From an uncultured Polaribacter sp. (lineage in GTDB: Bacteria; Bacteroidota; Bacteroidia; Flavobacteriales; Flavobacteriaceae), in the NCBI GenBank assembly GCA_938084845.1, contig CALKEB010000016.1, positions 91,900 through 155,899 of the forward strand: a DNA stretch of 64,000 nucleotides. The letters are read 5' to 3'. Below the pieces are notes generated by a model. It searched no databases. It saw only the letters and a program-made list of their open reading frames with translations, and had not been told where the DNA came from. Each line of letters starts with the position of its first letter. The first letter of the stretch is position 1. The translations under genes were made by a program, and so were the position numbers. This document shows, one piece after another, positions 33,903-43,156 of this stretch.

Positions 33903-36398
33903 TTATTTAGGATCTAAAATCATATTAATTCTATCAACAACATCTTGTAAGTGGTAGCGTCTTAAAGCGTTTCCTCTAGAAGATGCCGATCTAGCATCTC
34001 TTTGTATTCTTTTCAACTCTCCTCTTGCTACAGATTTTACATCAGATTGATTGATGTTTATTCCGCTTCTTTTTAAATAACCATTATTAAATCCTCTTTG
34101 GTTTTTAGCCTCATTTAATAAATAATTTAATCGGTCTAAATGAGCTCTTTGTAAATTTCTTCTATAAGTATCTATAGATCTTCCAGTATACAATTCACTC
34201 CAAACCCCTTTTCTTAAATCACCCATCATGCTTACTAAAGTATACGCTTTCGCACCATTTAAAGTTTCATTTTCGATCATTCTAGCCATTCTTCCTGCAT
34301 CTAGGATATTATTTAATGTTCTAGCCTGTAAACCACGAACTCTTTCTACTGCCCCTGAAAATTCTATTTTGCTAAATATGTTTTCATCTAGCATCCAAGT
34401 TGGGGTCTTAAAAAGATTATTTACAATAAATTGTAATGCTTCTTTCTGAGTTGCTTTATCTACATGCGTATAAACCGCGCCTTCTTGATCTGAAGTTTTG
34501 TAGTATTCATAAACACCCCCTACATTTGCAGAAACATGTCCCATATACCTATTAAATTGCCCTAATAATTGGCCATACATTGTAGATAATTCTTCATAAT
34601 TTTCACCTTTTTCAGAAGTCCATTTTTCTAGGTTCGGTAGTATTCTTTTTAAATTTTTTATACCATACATAGAGGCTTTCATAGCATTGTCTCCTAAATC
34701 TTCTGTTTGAGAGCTAGGATCTACAACACCACCCGCTTGCTGATGCCCAAAACGATACATTGGGTCTCCTGCTTGTTTCATAATCCAAGCATCTAAAGTT
34801 TCTTTTTCAGCTTTTGCATCTTTATCTAAAATTGGTCTATACCCCCAAGAAATTGCGTATTTATCATAAACACCAATGTTTGGCATTAAAGCAACACCTT
34901 TATCTTCTGGTTGAGCAACATAGTTAAAACGAGCATAATCCATAATTGATGGTGCAGTGCCATATTTGTCTGTAAATGTAGATGAACGTAAAGAATCTAC
35001 AGGATAAGCTACAGAACTACCCATGTTGTGAGGTAACCCTAATGTATGACCAACTTCATGAGATGAAACGAATTGTATTAAACGTCCCATAACTTCAGTT
35101 TTAAAGCTGTTACTTCTAGCTTCTTCATTTATCGCTGCAGTTTGAATAAAGTACCAGTTATGTAATAAGGTCATTACATTATGATACCAGTTAATATCTG
35201 ACTCTAAAATTTCTCCAGATCTAGGGTCACTCACATGAGGACCATTTGCATTTGGGATTGGAGATGCTAAATATCGAACTACAGAGTAGCGAACATCTTC
35301 TGGGCTCCAATCTGGATCTTCTTCTTTACTAGGTGGATCTTTTGCAATAATTGCATTTTTAAATCCGGCTGCTTCAAAAGCAACTTGCCAATCTTCAATA
35401 CCTTGTTTAATAAATGGAACCCATTCTTTTGGGGTAGCTCTGTCTACATAATAAACAATTTGTTTTTTAGGCTCAACTAACTCACCTCTTTTAAATTTTT
35501 CAATATCCTCGTCTTTTACTTCTAACCTCCATCTGTCTAAATACTGAACCGTTTTGCTTCTTTGATCTTCTAAACCATAATCAGTTTGGCCTCTTGCAAA
35601 CCAACCTACTCTCTCATCAAAATAACGTCGCTTCATAGGAACTTTTGGAAGCAAAATCATAGAGTTGCTCATTTCTAAAGAAATAGAACCAACACTTCCA
35701 TTAGAAGGTGCTTTAGAAGCAAAATATGTTTTTACGTGTCTTAATTCTATATTTTTAGGATAACTACTAACTCTTTCTGTATATGAGCGAGATTTATCTA
35801 ATCTTGTAACTCTATGTCTTGTTCTGTAGTATTGAGGAAAACCTAATGGTTTAACATCTTCTGATAATAATTTTGTAGCATCAATTACAACACCAGTTGT
35901 GTCTTTATTGAAGGCTTTAATTGGAAAAGAATACAATATTGGCTCAAAATTAGAGTTCACTACTGCCTCATGAACTGGTAGGATTGTGTCTGCAACAACA
36001 TTGTGAGAGACCACTCGTAGTAAAATATTTTTATCCTTTCTTTGCCAACGTAAAACTTGAGTATTGGCTTTACCACCACCAAATCCGATACCGCTAGCGG
36101 TTTTTGCAATACGAGTTACCATTAACATTTCTCGTTCTAATAAAGAATCGGGAATTTCAAAAAGGTATGTATTGTCTTTAGAGTGAACATGAAACAAACC
36201 TTCGTCTGTTTTCATATCTTTTGTAACTACCTTAGCATAAGGTAAAATAGCTCCTTTTTTTGGTTTAGGTTTGGGTTTTTGAATTGCTTTTTTTGGTGCT
36301 TCTTTTTTCTTTTTTTTCCAGAACTGTGCATTAGCGTCTGCAGAAAAACCAAAAACAAGTGCAATTAGAACTAATTGCGAGAATACTTTTTTTGTCAT
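33903..36398 (-). CDS. exported zinc-dependent metalloprotease (DUF5117/DUF4953 type)
   Basis: An 831-residue zincin with a Sec signal peptide (about residues 1-25, ending ANAQ), followed by a lysine/proline-rich stretch. The zinc site is HEVGHTLGLPHN, giving His447, Glu448, His451 and His457 (HExxHxxGxxH, the metzincin form). The surroundings match the large Bacteroidetes group annotated as zinc-dependent metalloprotease with DUF5117 and DUF4953 domains. It should act in the periplasm or outside. The substrate is unknown. It stands alone with no evident T9SS sorting domain. Confidence 0.87.
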   Translation of the reverse strand: MTKKVFSQLVLIALVFGFSADANAQFWKKKKKEAPKKAIQKPKPKPKKGAILPYAKVVTKDMKTDEGLFHVHSKDNTYLFEIPDSLLEREMLMVTRIAKTASGIGFGGGKANTQVLRWQRKDKNILLRVVSHNVVADTILPVHEAVVNSNFEPILYSFPIKAFNKDTTGVVIDATKLLSEDVKPLGFPQYYRTRHRVTRLDKSRSYTERVSSYPKNIELRHVKTYFASKAPSNGSVGSISLEMSNSMILLPKVPMKRRYFDERVGWFARGQTDYGLEDQRSKTVQYLDRWRLEVKDEDIEKFKRGELVEPKKQIVYYVDRATPKEWVPFIKQGIEDWQVAFEAAGFKNAIIAKDPPSKEEDPDWSPEDVRYSVVRYLASPIPNANGPHVSDPRSGEILESDINWYHNVMTLLHNWYFIQTAAINEEARSNSFKTEVMGRLIQFVSSHEVGHTLGLPHNMGSSVAYPVDSLRSSTFTDKYGTAPSIMDYARFNYVAQPEDKGVALMPNIGVYDKYAISWGYRPILDKDAKAEKETLDAWIMKQAGDPMYRFGHQQAGGVVDPSSQTEDLGDNAMKASMYGIKNLKRILPNLEKWTSEKGENYEELSTMYGQLLGQFNRYMGHVSANVGGVYEYYKTSDQEGAVYTHVDKATQKEALQFIVNNLFKTPTWMLDENIFSKIEFSGAVERVRGLQARTLNNILDAGRMARMIENETLNGAKAYTLVSMMGDLRKGVWSELYTGRSIDTYRRNLQRAHLDRLNYLLNEAKNQRGFNNGYLKRSGININQSDVKSVARGELKRIQRDARSASSRGNALRRYHLQDVVDRINMILDPK

Positions 36399-36493
36399 GA
36401 TTGTGTTTAATTTGAATTGTACTCCAAATTACGTAAACATTGCCTGAAGAACTCTTAAATAAATGTTAAAGAGACTACCTCTAAAATAGAATC

Positions 36494-36527
36494 AAAAAAG
36501 CCCTTAATCTCTTTGATTAAGGGCTTT
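36494..36527 (-). terminator. terminator after metK
   Basis: AGCCCTTAATC pairs with GATTAAGGGCT; on the minus strand it is followed by TTTTT. It lies 16 bases beyond the metK stop. Confidence 0.88.
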
Positions 36528-36542
36528 AAAAGTTATGTGGTA

Positions 36543-37799
36543 TTACTGATAAAATACCTCTTTAATTTTATCAACATAATCTAATTTTTCCCAGGTAAAA
36601 GTCTCTACTTTCTCAGCAACAGTTTCTCCCATAGGATTTGTAAAGGTTACTGTTTTAATTTCTGGAGTTCTACCCATGTGGCCATAAGCAGCAGTATCTG
36701 AATAAATAGGGGTTCTTAATTTTAAACGTTTTTCTATAAAATAGGGACGCATGTCAAAGATTTCTTCTACTATTTTACTGATTTCTCCGTCAGTCAAATC
36801 CACTGTCGAAGTACCATACGTTTCTACATTAATACTGGTTGGTTTTGCCAATCCAATGGCATAAGAAACTTGTACAAGTACTTCTTTACATAAACCAGCA
36901 GCTACTAAATTTTTAGCTATATGTCTTGTAGCATAAGCTCCAGATCTATCTACCTTACTAGGGTCTTTACCTGAAAAAGCGCCTCCACCATGAGCACCTT
37001 TTCCCCCATACGTATCTACAATAATTTTACGACCTGTTAAACCAGTATCTCCATGAGGACCACCAATAACAAAGATTCCTGTAGGGTTGATATGATAGGT
37101 AATATCATCTGTAAATAATTTTTGAATATGAGCTGGTAATTTTGCAATTACTCTCGGAATCAAAATTTCTACAATATCTTTTTTAATTTTTGATAACATT
37201 ACTTCTTCAGATGCATCAAAATCATCATGTTGTGTAGAAATTACAATAGCATCTATTCTTTGAGGAACATTATCATCTGAATATTCAATAGTTACCTGAC
37301 TTTTTGCATCTGGTCTTAAATAGGTGATGTCTGAATTTTCTCTTCTAATTTCTGCCAATTCTTTTAACAGTCTATGTGACAATTCTAAAGCTAGAGGCAT
37401 GTAATTTTCAGTTTCATCAGTAGCGTAACCAAACATCATACCTTGGTCTCCTGCACCTTGCTCTTCTGGTTTAGATCTGTCTACACCTTGATTAATATCT
37501 GGAGACTGTTCATGAATTGCAGATAAAACACCACAAGAATTTCCATCAAACATATACTCGCTTTTTGTGTAACCAATTTTATTGATTACATCTCTTGCAA
37601 TTTGTTGAACATCTAAATAAGTGTTCGATTTTACTTCACCTGCTAATATAACTTGCCCAGTAGTAACTAAAGTTTCACAGGCTACTTTACTAGATTTATC
37701 AAACGCTAAAAAATTGTCGATTAAAGAATCTGATATTTGATCTGCAACTTTATCTGGGTGTCCTTCAGAAACGCTTTCTGAGGTAAATAAATATGACAT
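36543..37799 (-). CDS. metK: S-adenosylmethionine synthetase
   Basis: MetK makes S-adenosylmethionine from methionine and ATP. The 418-residue protein has the N-terminal [20 protein letters not shown], the motif [12 protein letters not shown], and the P-loop-like [25 protein letters not shown]. It is transcribed away from the methionine genes, on the other side of an intergenic region that holds its own promoter and a structured leader. No S-box precedes it, although its product is the ligand of the two S-boxes nearby. Confidence 0.97.
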   Translation of the reverse strand: MSYLFTSESVSEGHPDKVADQISDSLIDNFLAFDKSSKVACETLVTTGQVILAGEVKSNTYLDVQQIARDVINKIGYTKSEYMFDGNSCGVLSAIHEQSPDINQGVDRSKPEEQGAGDQGMMFGYATDETENYMPLALELSHRLLKELAEIRRENSDITYLRPDAKSQVTIEYSDDNVPQRIDAIVISTQHDDFDASEEVMLSKIKKDIVEILIPRVIAKLPAHIQKLFTDDITYHINPTGIFVIGGPHGDTGLTGRKIIVDTYGGKGAHGGGAFSGKDPSKVDRSGAYATRHIAKNLVAAGLCKEVLVQVSYAIGLAKPTSINVETYGTSTVDLTDGEISKIVEEIFDMRPYFIEKRLKLRTPIYSDTAAYGHMGRTPEIKTVTFTNPMGETVAEKVETFTWEKLDYVDKIKEVFYQ

Positions 37800-37925
37800 A
37801 ATATTCTTCTTTTTTTATGTTTTAAAAAAATCGAAAAAGATTGCAGAAGGCTAAAAGGAGTATAGAATTACTGCTTTAGCATTTTTTTAATGAGGTTGCA
37901 ATCAGTTCAAATTTTTCCTCTAATT
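37800..37925 (-). promoter_or_regulatory. structured metK leader, possible attenuator
   Basis: The roughly 126-base metK leader can fold into nested stems: an outer 7-bp stem GATTGCA with TGCAATC (37897-37903 and 37839-37845) and an inner 6-bp stem GCTAAA with TTTAGC (37875-37880 and 37850-37855). On the transcript strand the outer stem is followed by T5-CGA-T7, which resembles an intrinsic terminator placed before the gene. It lacks the conserved S-box sequences. Control of metK by attenuation is inference. Confidence 0.4.
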
Positions 37926-37931
37926 ATGATG

Positions 37932-37964
37932 CAAAAATACGTCATAATTTTAGATTTAATCCAA
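37932..37964 (-). promoter_or_regulatory. metK promoter
   Basis: On the minus strand, TTG (37964-37962), a 22-base spacer and TATTTTTG (37939-37932) form a full flavobacterial promoter. The rest of the intergenic region up to 38103 shows nothing else I can support. Confidence 0.6.
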
Positions 37965-38103
37965 TTACTATCATAATTATTTCTAATGCCATCATCAATA
38001 ATTCATTTTTAACAGAATATTTAGTTGGTTTTTGAGGATTAAAAAAATAATCAATCCATTTTTTGTGAAAATGATATCTGTTATAAATTTTAGTGTTTTT
38101 TAT

Positions 38104-38135
38104 TTGGATGTTAACTTTTTCTGTTGCAATATTTG
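38104..38135 (+). promoter_or_regulatory. promoter of the riboswitch-controlled metY unit
   Basis: TTG (38104-38106), a 21-base spacer and AATATTTG (38128-38135, one mismatch to TAnnTTTG) lie 30 bases before the S-box. Confidence 0.5.
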
Positions 38136-38165
38136 CACTTACAAAGTTCAATAACGTATTGAAAT

Positions 38166-38279
38166 GTTATCAAGAAAGGTGAAGGGATTAGACCCATTGA
38201 AGCCTTAGCAACCCTTTAGAAATAAAGAAGGTGCTAAATTCTACTCTTTTAAATGATTTAATTTAAAAGGATAGATAAC
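38166..38279 (+). promoter_or_regulatory. SAM-I (S-box) riboswitch
   Basis: P1 is closed by GTTATC (38166-38171) and GATAAC (38274-38279). Inside are the S-box signatures: AAGAAAGGTGAAGGGATTAG, GACCCATTGAAGCCTTAGCAACC with the kink-turn and core, and AAGGTGCTAAATTCTAC. This class binds S-adenosylmethionine and turns genes off when SAM is plentiful. It stands about 126 bases before metY and probably governs metY, the metX-thrA fusion and metZ. Confidence 0.93.
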
Positions 38280-38340
38280 AAAAAAGAATTTTCAAATCCT
38301 TGAATTTTCTATTTTCTTAATAACATTTTTCTGGTAAACA

Positions 38341-38358
38341 CATCAATTAAAATTGATG
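38341..38358 (+). promoter_or_regulatory. hairpin between riboswitch and metY
   Basis: CATCAATT pairs perfectly with AATTGATG around a two-base centre. It is 61 bases after the aptamer and 47 before the metY ATG, and is followed by T-rich but interrupted sequence. It may belong to the expression platform. Confidence 0.4.
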
Positions 38359-38405
38359 CATTTGACTTTTGTTTTAATTATTTATTAACTCAAAAAAATA
38401 GAAAA

Positions 38406-39680
38406 ATGAGTACTCACAAATTAGCAACAAATGCTTTGCACGCAGGTCATGATGTAAAATCTAATGGAGGAGCAAGAGCAGTTCCTATCTATCAAACATC
38501 ATCTTATGTTTTTAATGATTCAGATCATGCAGCAAACTTATTCTCTTTAGCAGAATTAGGTTTTATTTACACAAGATTAAACAACCCAACAAACCAAATT
38601 TTGCAAGAACGTTTAGCAGCTGTAGAAGGTGGAATTGGCGCTGTAGTTTTTGCTTCTGGAACATCTGCAATATCAACAGGATTGTTGACACTTTTGAAAG
38701 CAGGAGATCATATAGTAGCTTCAAGTAGTTTGTATGGAGGAACATTTAATTTGCTAAATGTAACCTTACCAAGATTTGGAATTACAACTACTTTTGTAGA
38801 TGCATCAAACCCAGATAATTTTGCAGACGCTGTACAAGAAAATACAAGAGCATTTTTTGTAGAATCTTTAGGTAACCCAAAGTTAGATGTGTTAGATTTA
38901 GAAGCAATTGCAGTTCATTCTAAAGCTGCAGAAGTACCATTTATTGTAGACAATACTGTTGCTACACCAGCTTTGTTGAATCCTATTAAGCATGGTGCAA
39001 ATATTGTAATTCACTCTTTAACAAAATATATTGGGGGGCAAGGAACCTCTTTAGGTGGTGCCATTATTGATGCAGGAACTTTCAATTGGGCAAATGGTAA
39101 ATTTCCAGAATTTACAGAACCGTCTGCTGGGTATCATGGTTTAAAATACCACGAAGTTTTAGGTGCTGCTTCGTATACTTTTAAATTAATTCTTGAAGGT
39201 TTGCGTGATTTTGGAGGCGCTTTAAGTCCTACCAATGCATTTAATATTATTCAAGGTTTAGAAACTTTACCAGTTAGAATTAAACAGCATTCAGAAAATG
39301 CCTTGGCTTTAGCAAAATGGCTAGAAGAACAAGAAGAAGTAGCTTGGGTAAATTATCCTGGTTTAGCAAGTAACAAGTACAACGAATTGGCTAAGAAATA
39401 CTTGCCAAAAGGTCAAAGTGGTATTGTAACGTTTGGTCATAAAGGAGGTTACGAAGCTGCAAAAACTATTGCAGATAAAACCAAAGTGTTCTCTTTATTG
39501 GCAAATATTGGTGATACTAAATCTTTAATTATTCACCCTGCAAGTACCACGCATCAACAACTAGATGAAGCCGCTCAAGAGGGAGCAGGCGTTTCTCAAG
39601 ATTTAATTCGTTTGTCTGTTGGTATAGAAGATATAGAAGATTTAAAAGCAGATTTAAAAGCAGCTTTTTCAGAAATTTAA
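38406..39680 (+). CDS. metY: O-acetylhomoserine sulfhydrylase
   Basis: A 424-residue PLP enzyme of the Cys/Met metabolism family that makes homocysteine (or methionine from methanethiol) from O-acetylhomoserine and sulfide. It opens TNALHAGHDVKSNGGARAVPIYQTSSYVF, has ASGTSAISTGLLTLLKAGDHIV and the Schiff-base region VIHSLTKYIGGQGTSLGG, and ends with STTHQQL, the phosphate/substrate segment. Long MetY-type proteins (about 425 aa) differ from the shorter MetZ/MetB type also present at 43157. It is the first gene behind the SAM riboswitch. Confidence 0.93.
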   Translation: MSTHKLATNALHAGHDVKSNGGARAVPIYQTSSYVFNDSDHAANLFSLAELGFIYTRLNNPTNQILQERLAAVEGGIGAVVFASGTSAISTGLLTLLKAGDHIVASSSLYGGTFNLLNVTLPRFGITTTFVDASNPDNFADAVQENTRAFFVESLGNPKLDVLDLEAIAVHSKAAEVPFIVDNTVATPALLNPIKHGANIVIHSLTKYIGGQGTSLGGAIIDAGTFNWANGKFPEFTEPSAGYHGLKYHEVLGAASYTFKLILEGLRDFGGALSPTNAFNIIQGLETLPVRIKQHSENALALAKWLEEQEEVAWVNYPGLASNKYNELAKKYLPKGQSGIVTFGHKGGYEAAKTIADKTKVFSLLANIGDTKSLIIHPASTTHQQLDEAAQEGAGVSQDLIRLSVGIEDIEDLKADLKAAFSEI

Positions 39681-39690
39681 ATTCTGAAAG
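39664..39690 (+). other. hairpin enclosing the metY stop codon
   Basis: TTTCAGAA (39667-39674) pairs with TTCTGAAA (39682-39689); the TAA stop sits in the 7-base loop. No T-run follows, so it is not an obvious terminator; it may stabilise or process the message. Confidence 0.35.
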
Positions 39691-39707
39691 ATTAAAAAAG
39701 TCAATAA

Positions 39708-42700
39708 TTGAAACATCCATTATCACATATCAAAATAAAAGATTTTACTACAGAAGCTGGTGTAATAATTCCTGAATTAAATTTGAGCTATCAAGTTTTT
39801 GGTAAAGAATTAGGCACAGCTTCTGTGGTTTTAATCAATCATGCATTAACAGGTAATAGTGAAGTTGCAGGTAAAAATGGATGGTGGCAAGATATTGTAG
39901 GGAAAGAAAAAGCCATAGATACAACTGTTTATACTGTTTTGTCTTTTAATATTCCAGGTAATGGTTTCGATGAATTTTTAATTGATAATTACAAAGATTT
40001 TATTGCAAGAGATATTGCTAAAATATTTTTGTTGGGTTTATCTGCTTTAAAAATAACGCAATTATTTGCTTTGATTGGTGGTTCTTTAGGAGGTGGAATT
40101 GCTTGGGAAATGCTAGTTTTAAACAAAAAATTAACACAACATTTTTTACCAATTGCAACAGATTGGAAATCTACAGATTGGTTAATAGCAAATTGCCAAA
40201 TTCAAGAACAATTCTTGGTCAACTCTAGCAATCCTGTGCATGATGCAAGAATGCATGCCATGTTGTGTTATAGAACTCCAGAATCTTTTAAAGAACGTTT
40301 TCACAGATCTAAAAACGAAGACTCTGCTATATTTAATGTAGAAAGTTGGTTGTTGCATCATGGAAAAAAACTGCAAGAACGTTATCAATTATCATCTTAT
40401 AAATTAATGAATCAGTTGTTAAAAACAATTGATGTAACTGTTGGTGGTAAAAAAGATATTTCTATTTTAGATCAAATTGAGGCTAATATTCACATCATTG
40501 GTGTTGATTCTGATTTGTTTTTTACAGCAGAAGAAAATAGAGAAACACATAAAAAATTGGCCTTAACTAAAGAAAATGTGACCTATAATGAGATTAACTC
40601 AGTACATGGTCATGATGCATTTTTAATAGAATACAATCAATTAGAAAAAATTATAGAACCAATTTTTAATAAAGATTACAAAGAAAAGAAGATGAAAGTT
40701 ATAAAGTTTGGAGGCAAATCTTTAGCGAACGGAAAAGGTTTAAAAAATGTGATTGATATTATTGTAGAAAAGTATAAGAACAATGAGCAATTTACAATTG
40801 TTGCTTCTGCAAGAGGAAATTCTACCAATGAATTAGAATCTATTTTAGATTTAGCAGCAAATAAAAAAGAATATAAAACTGCGTTTTCGAACTTTAAAAA
40901 ATACCAAGAAGAACCTAATAATTCAATCGATTTATCAAAGGAATTTACAAAGTTGGAAACTATTTTTGAAGGTGTTTTTTTACTGGGAGATTTCAGTCAG
41001 AAAATTAAAGACGAGGTGCTAGCTCAAGGTGAATTATTATCGGTAAAATTATTGGCAAGTTTATTAGAAAAAGAAGGCGTTTCTGTTAATCCTGTAGATG
41101 CAAGAGCTTTAATTATTACCAATGAAAACTTTGGTAATGCACAACCTATTCAGGCTATTTCTAAAGAAAACGTGATTCAGTTTTATAAGAATAATAAAGC
41201 TAATTTAAATATTGTTACCGGTTTTATTTCATCAAATCAAAAAGGAGAAACAACTACTTTAGGTAGAAATGGTAGCAATTATACAGCAGCTTTATTAGCC
41301 AATTTTTTAGATGCGGATGAGTTACAGAATTATACTCATGTAAATGGAATTTTTACGGCCAACCCAGATATTGTTGTTGATGCAAAGAAAATAGCGCAAT
41401 TATCGTATTCAGAAGCGAATGAATTGGCCAATTTTGGGGCTAATATTTTACATGCTAAAACCATTATACCTTTACTTGAAAAGAATATCAACCTACGTAT
41501 TTTAAATACATTTAATAATGAGGATCAAGGTACTTTAATCACTTCAGAATCGTCTGCAAAAGGAATTAAATCCATATCAACTATAGATAATGTTTCATTG
41601 ATTAATTTTGAAGGTAGAGGTTTATTGGGTAAAGTAGGTATAGATGCTCGAATTTTTAAAGCCCTAAGTGATAAAAATATTAATGTAAGTATTATTGCTC
41701 AAGGATCATCAGAGAGGGGAATAGGTTTAATTATAGAGTCTGCCAAAGCCAAAGAAGCTGTTGAAGCTTTAGAAAAAGAGTTTGAGAATGATTTGAATTC
41801 ACAAGATGTACATCAGGTTTCAGTAAACAATAATGTTGCTGTTATTTCTATTATTGGGCAAGATTTAAGCGAATTCCATCATCCTTATAATGCTTTAATT
41901 AAAAATCAAATTGTTCCACTTTTATTTAACAATACAGTTTCTGGAAAGAACGTGAGTTTAGTTGTAAAAAAAGAAGAACTGTACAAAGCTGTAAATGTAA
42001 TTCATGGTCAAGTTTTTGGAGTTACCAAAAAAATAAACATTGCTATTTTTGGTAAAGGTTTGGTTGGTGGTACTTTAATAGACCAAATTATAGAAAACAC
42101 ACAATCTGTATTAGAAAGACGTAAAATTCAATTGAATGTTTTTGCGGTCGCCAACTCTAAAAAAGTGTTGTTAACTAAAAATGGAGCTTCTAAAAATTGG
42201 AAACAAGATTTATTAGAAAAAGGGGATGAAAATGCATCCGTAAAAACTATCATAGAATTTGCAAAAACACATCATTTAGAAAATTTAATAGCTGTAGATA
42301 ATACTGTAAGTGTAAATTTTGTTAGTAATTATATACCTTTAATAGAGGCAGGTTTTGATTTAGTTTCTTGTAATAAAATTGCAAACACGTTATCTTTTGA
42401 GTTTTACAAAGAGGTAAGAGCAAAATTAAAAGAATACAAAAAGCAATATTTATACGAAACCAATGTTGGTGCAGGTTTACCTTTAATAGATACCATTCGT
42501 TTACTACATGAATCTGGAGAAAATATCACCAAAATTCGAGGAGTTTTTTCTGGAAGTTTGAGTTATCTTTTCAACAATTTTTCTGAGCAAGATGTTACTT
42601 TTTCAGAGGTTTTACAAAAAGCTATAGACAAAGGCTTTACAGAGCCAGATCCTAGAGAAGATTTAGAAGGTAATGATGTTGCTAGAAAATTATTGATTTT

Positions 42701-43109
42701 AGCTAGAGAATTAGATTTAGAAAACGAATTGGATGAAGTTATCATTAAAAATTTAATTCCAGAAAACTTAAGGGAAGGTTCGTCTAAAGAATTCTTACAT
42801 CAATTAGAGGCTTTAAATGAAGATTATCAAGCTATAAAAGACAATCAAGAAGAGCATCATGTACTAAGATATATAGGAGAATTAAGTGGGGATTTATCTA
42901 AAGAAAAAGGAAATTTAGAAGTAAAATTAGTTTCTACACCTACAAATACACCTTTAGGTTCTTTAAAAGGTTCTGATGCCATTTTTGAAATTTATACAGA
43001 ATCTTATGGAGAACAACCCATTGTAATTCAAGGAGCAGGAGCAGGAGCAAGTGTAACCGCAAGAGGTGTTTTTGGTGATGTTTTAAGACTGGCAAAACAT
43101 AATAATTGA
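39708..43109 (+). CDS. homoserine O-acetyltransferase / aspartokinase / homoserine dehydrogenase fusion
   Basis: A 1133-residue protein joining three activities. Residues 1 to about 325 are a MetX-like alpha/beta hydrolase: nucleophile GGSLGGG (Ser126), GVDSDLFF (Asp269) and VHGHDAF (His302). From Met329 (MKVIKFGGKSLANGKGL) an aspartokinase with ACT region (GLLGKVGIDARIF) follows, then homoserine dehydrogenase from about 776 (AIFGKGLVGGTLI; YETNVGAGLPLIDTI). It would turn aspartate into aspartyl phosphate and, after a separate semialdehyde step, make homoserine and acetylate it. The start is TTG at 39708: TAA precedes it immediately in frame and the next in-frame ATG would delete much of MetX. 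It lies 27 bases after metY, under the SAM riboswitch. Confidence 0.92.
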   Translation: MKHPLSHIKIKDFTTEAGVIIPELNLSYQVFGKELGTASVVLINHALTGNSEVAGKNGWWQDIVGKEKAIDTTVYTVLSFNIPGNGFDEFLIDNYKDFIARDIAKIFLLGLSALKITQLFALIGGSLGGGIAWEMLVLNKKLTQHFLPIATDWKSTDWLIANCQIQEQFLVNSSNPVHDARMHAMLCYRTPESFKERFHRSKNEDSAIFNVESWLLHHGKKLQERYQLSSYKLMNQLLKTIDVTVGGKKDISILDQIEANIHIIGVDSDLFFTAEENRETHKKLALTKENVTYNEINSVHGHDAFLIEYNQLEKIIEPIFNKDYKEKKMKVIKFGGKSLANGKGLKNVIDIIVEKYKNNEQFTIVASARGNSTNELESILDLAANKKEYKTAFSNFKKYQEEPNNSIDLSKEFTKLETIFEGVFLLGDFSQKIKDEVLAQGELLSVKLLASLLEKEGVSVNPVDARALIITNENFGNAQPIQAISKENVIQFYKNNKANLNIVTGFISSNQKGETTTLGRNGSNYTAALLANFLDADELQNYTHVNGIFTANPDIVVDAKKIAQLSYSEANELANFGANILHAKTIIPLLEKNINLRILNTFNNEDQGTLITSESSAKGIKSISTIDNVSLINFEGRGLLGKVGIDARIFKALSDKNINVSIIAQGSSERGIGLIIESAKAKEAVEALEKEFENDLNSQDVHQVSVNNNVAVISIIGQDLSEFHHPYNALIKNQIVPLLFNNTVSGKNVSLVVKKEELYKAVNVIHGQVFGVTKKINIAIFGKGLVGGTLIDQIIENTQSVLERRKIQLNVFAVANSKKVLLTKNGASKNWKQDLLEKGDENASVKTIIEFAKTHHLENLIAVDNTVSVNFVSNYIPLIEAGFDLVSCNKIANTLSFEFYKEVRAKLKEYKKQYLYETNVGAGLPLIDTIRLLHESGENITKIRGVFSGSLSYLFNNFSEQDVTFSEVLQKAIDKGFTEPDPREDLEGNDVARKLLILARELDLENELDEVIIKNLIPENLREGSSKEFLHQLEALNEDYQAIKDNQEEHHVLRYIGELSGDLSKEKGNLEVKLVSTPTNTPLGSLKGSDAIFEIYTESYGEQPIVIQGAGAGASVTARGVFGDVLRLAKHNN

Positions 43110-43117
43110 CATAATGT

Positions 43118-43146
43118 GTCATTCTGAACTTGTTTCAGAATATCAT
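43118..43146. repeat. REP-like intergenic hairpin
   Basis: GTCATTCTGAACTTGTTTCA is followed by GAATATCAT; ATTCTGAA (43121-43128) pairs with TTCAGAAT (43134-43141) around CTTGT. Sequences of this GTCATTCTGAA/TTCAGAAT form are recalled as common interspersed repeats in flavobacterial genomes. It sits between the fusion gene and metZ. Confidence 0.6.
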
Positions 43147-43156
43147 AAAATAAAAC

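Noticed and set aside
37800..37925. metK leader as an S-box or SAM-II riboswitch
   Set aside because: The S-box core sequences seen at 38166 and 57438 are missing, and I could not fit the SAM-II pseudoknot; only stems can be claimed.
37942..38151. 69-codon minus-strand frame with TTG start in the metK-metY gap
   Set aside because: It has no ATG at its head, runs across the metK promoter and opposite the metY promoter, and matches nothing I recognise.
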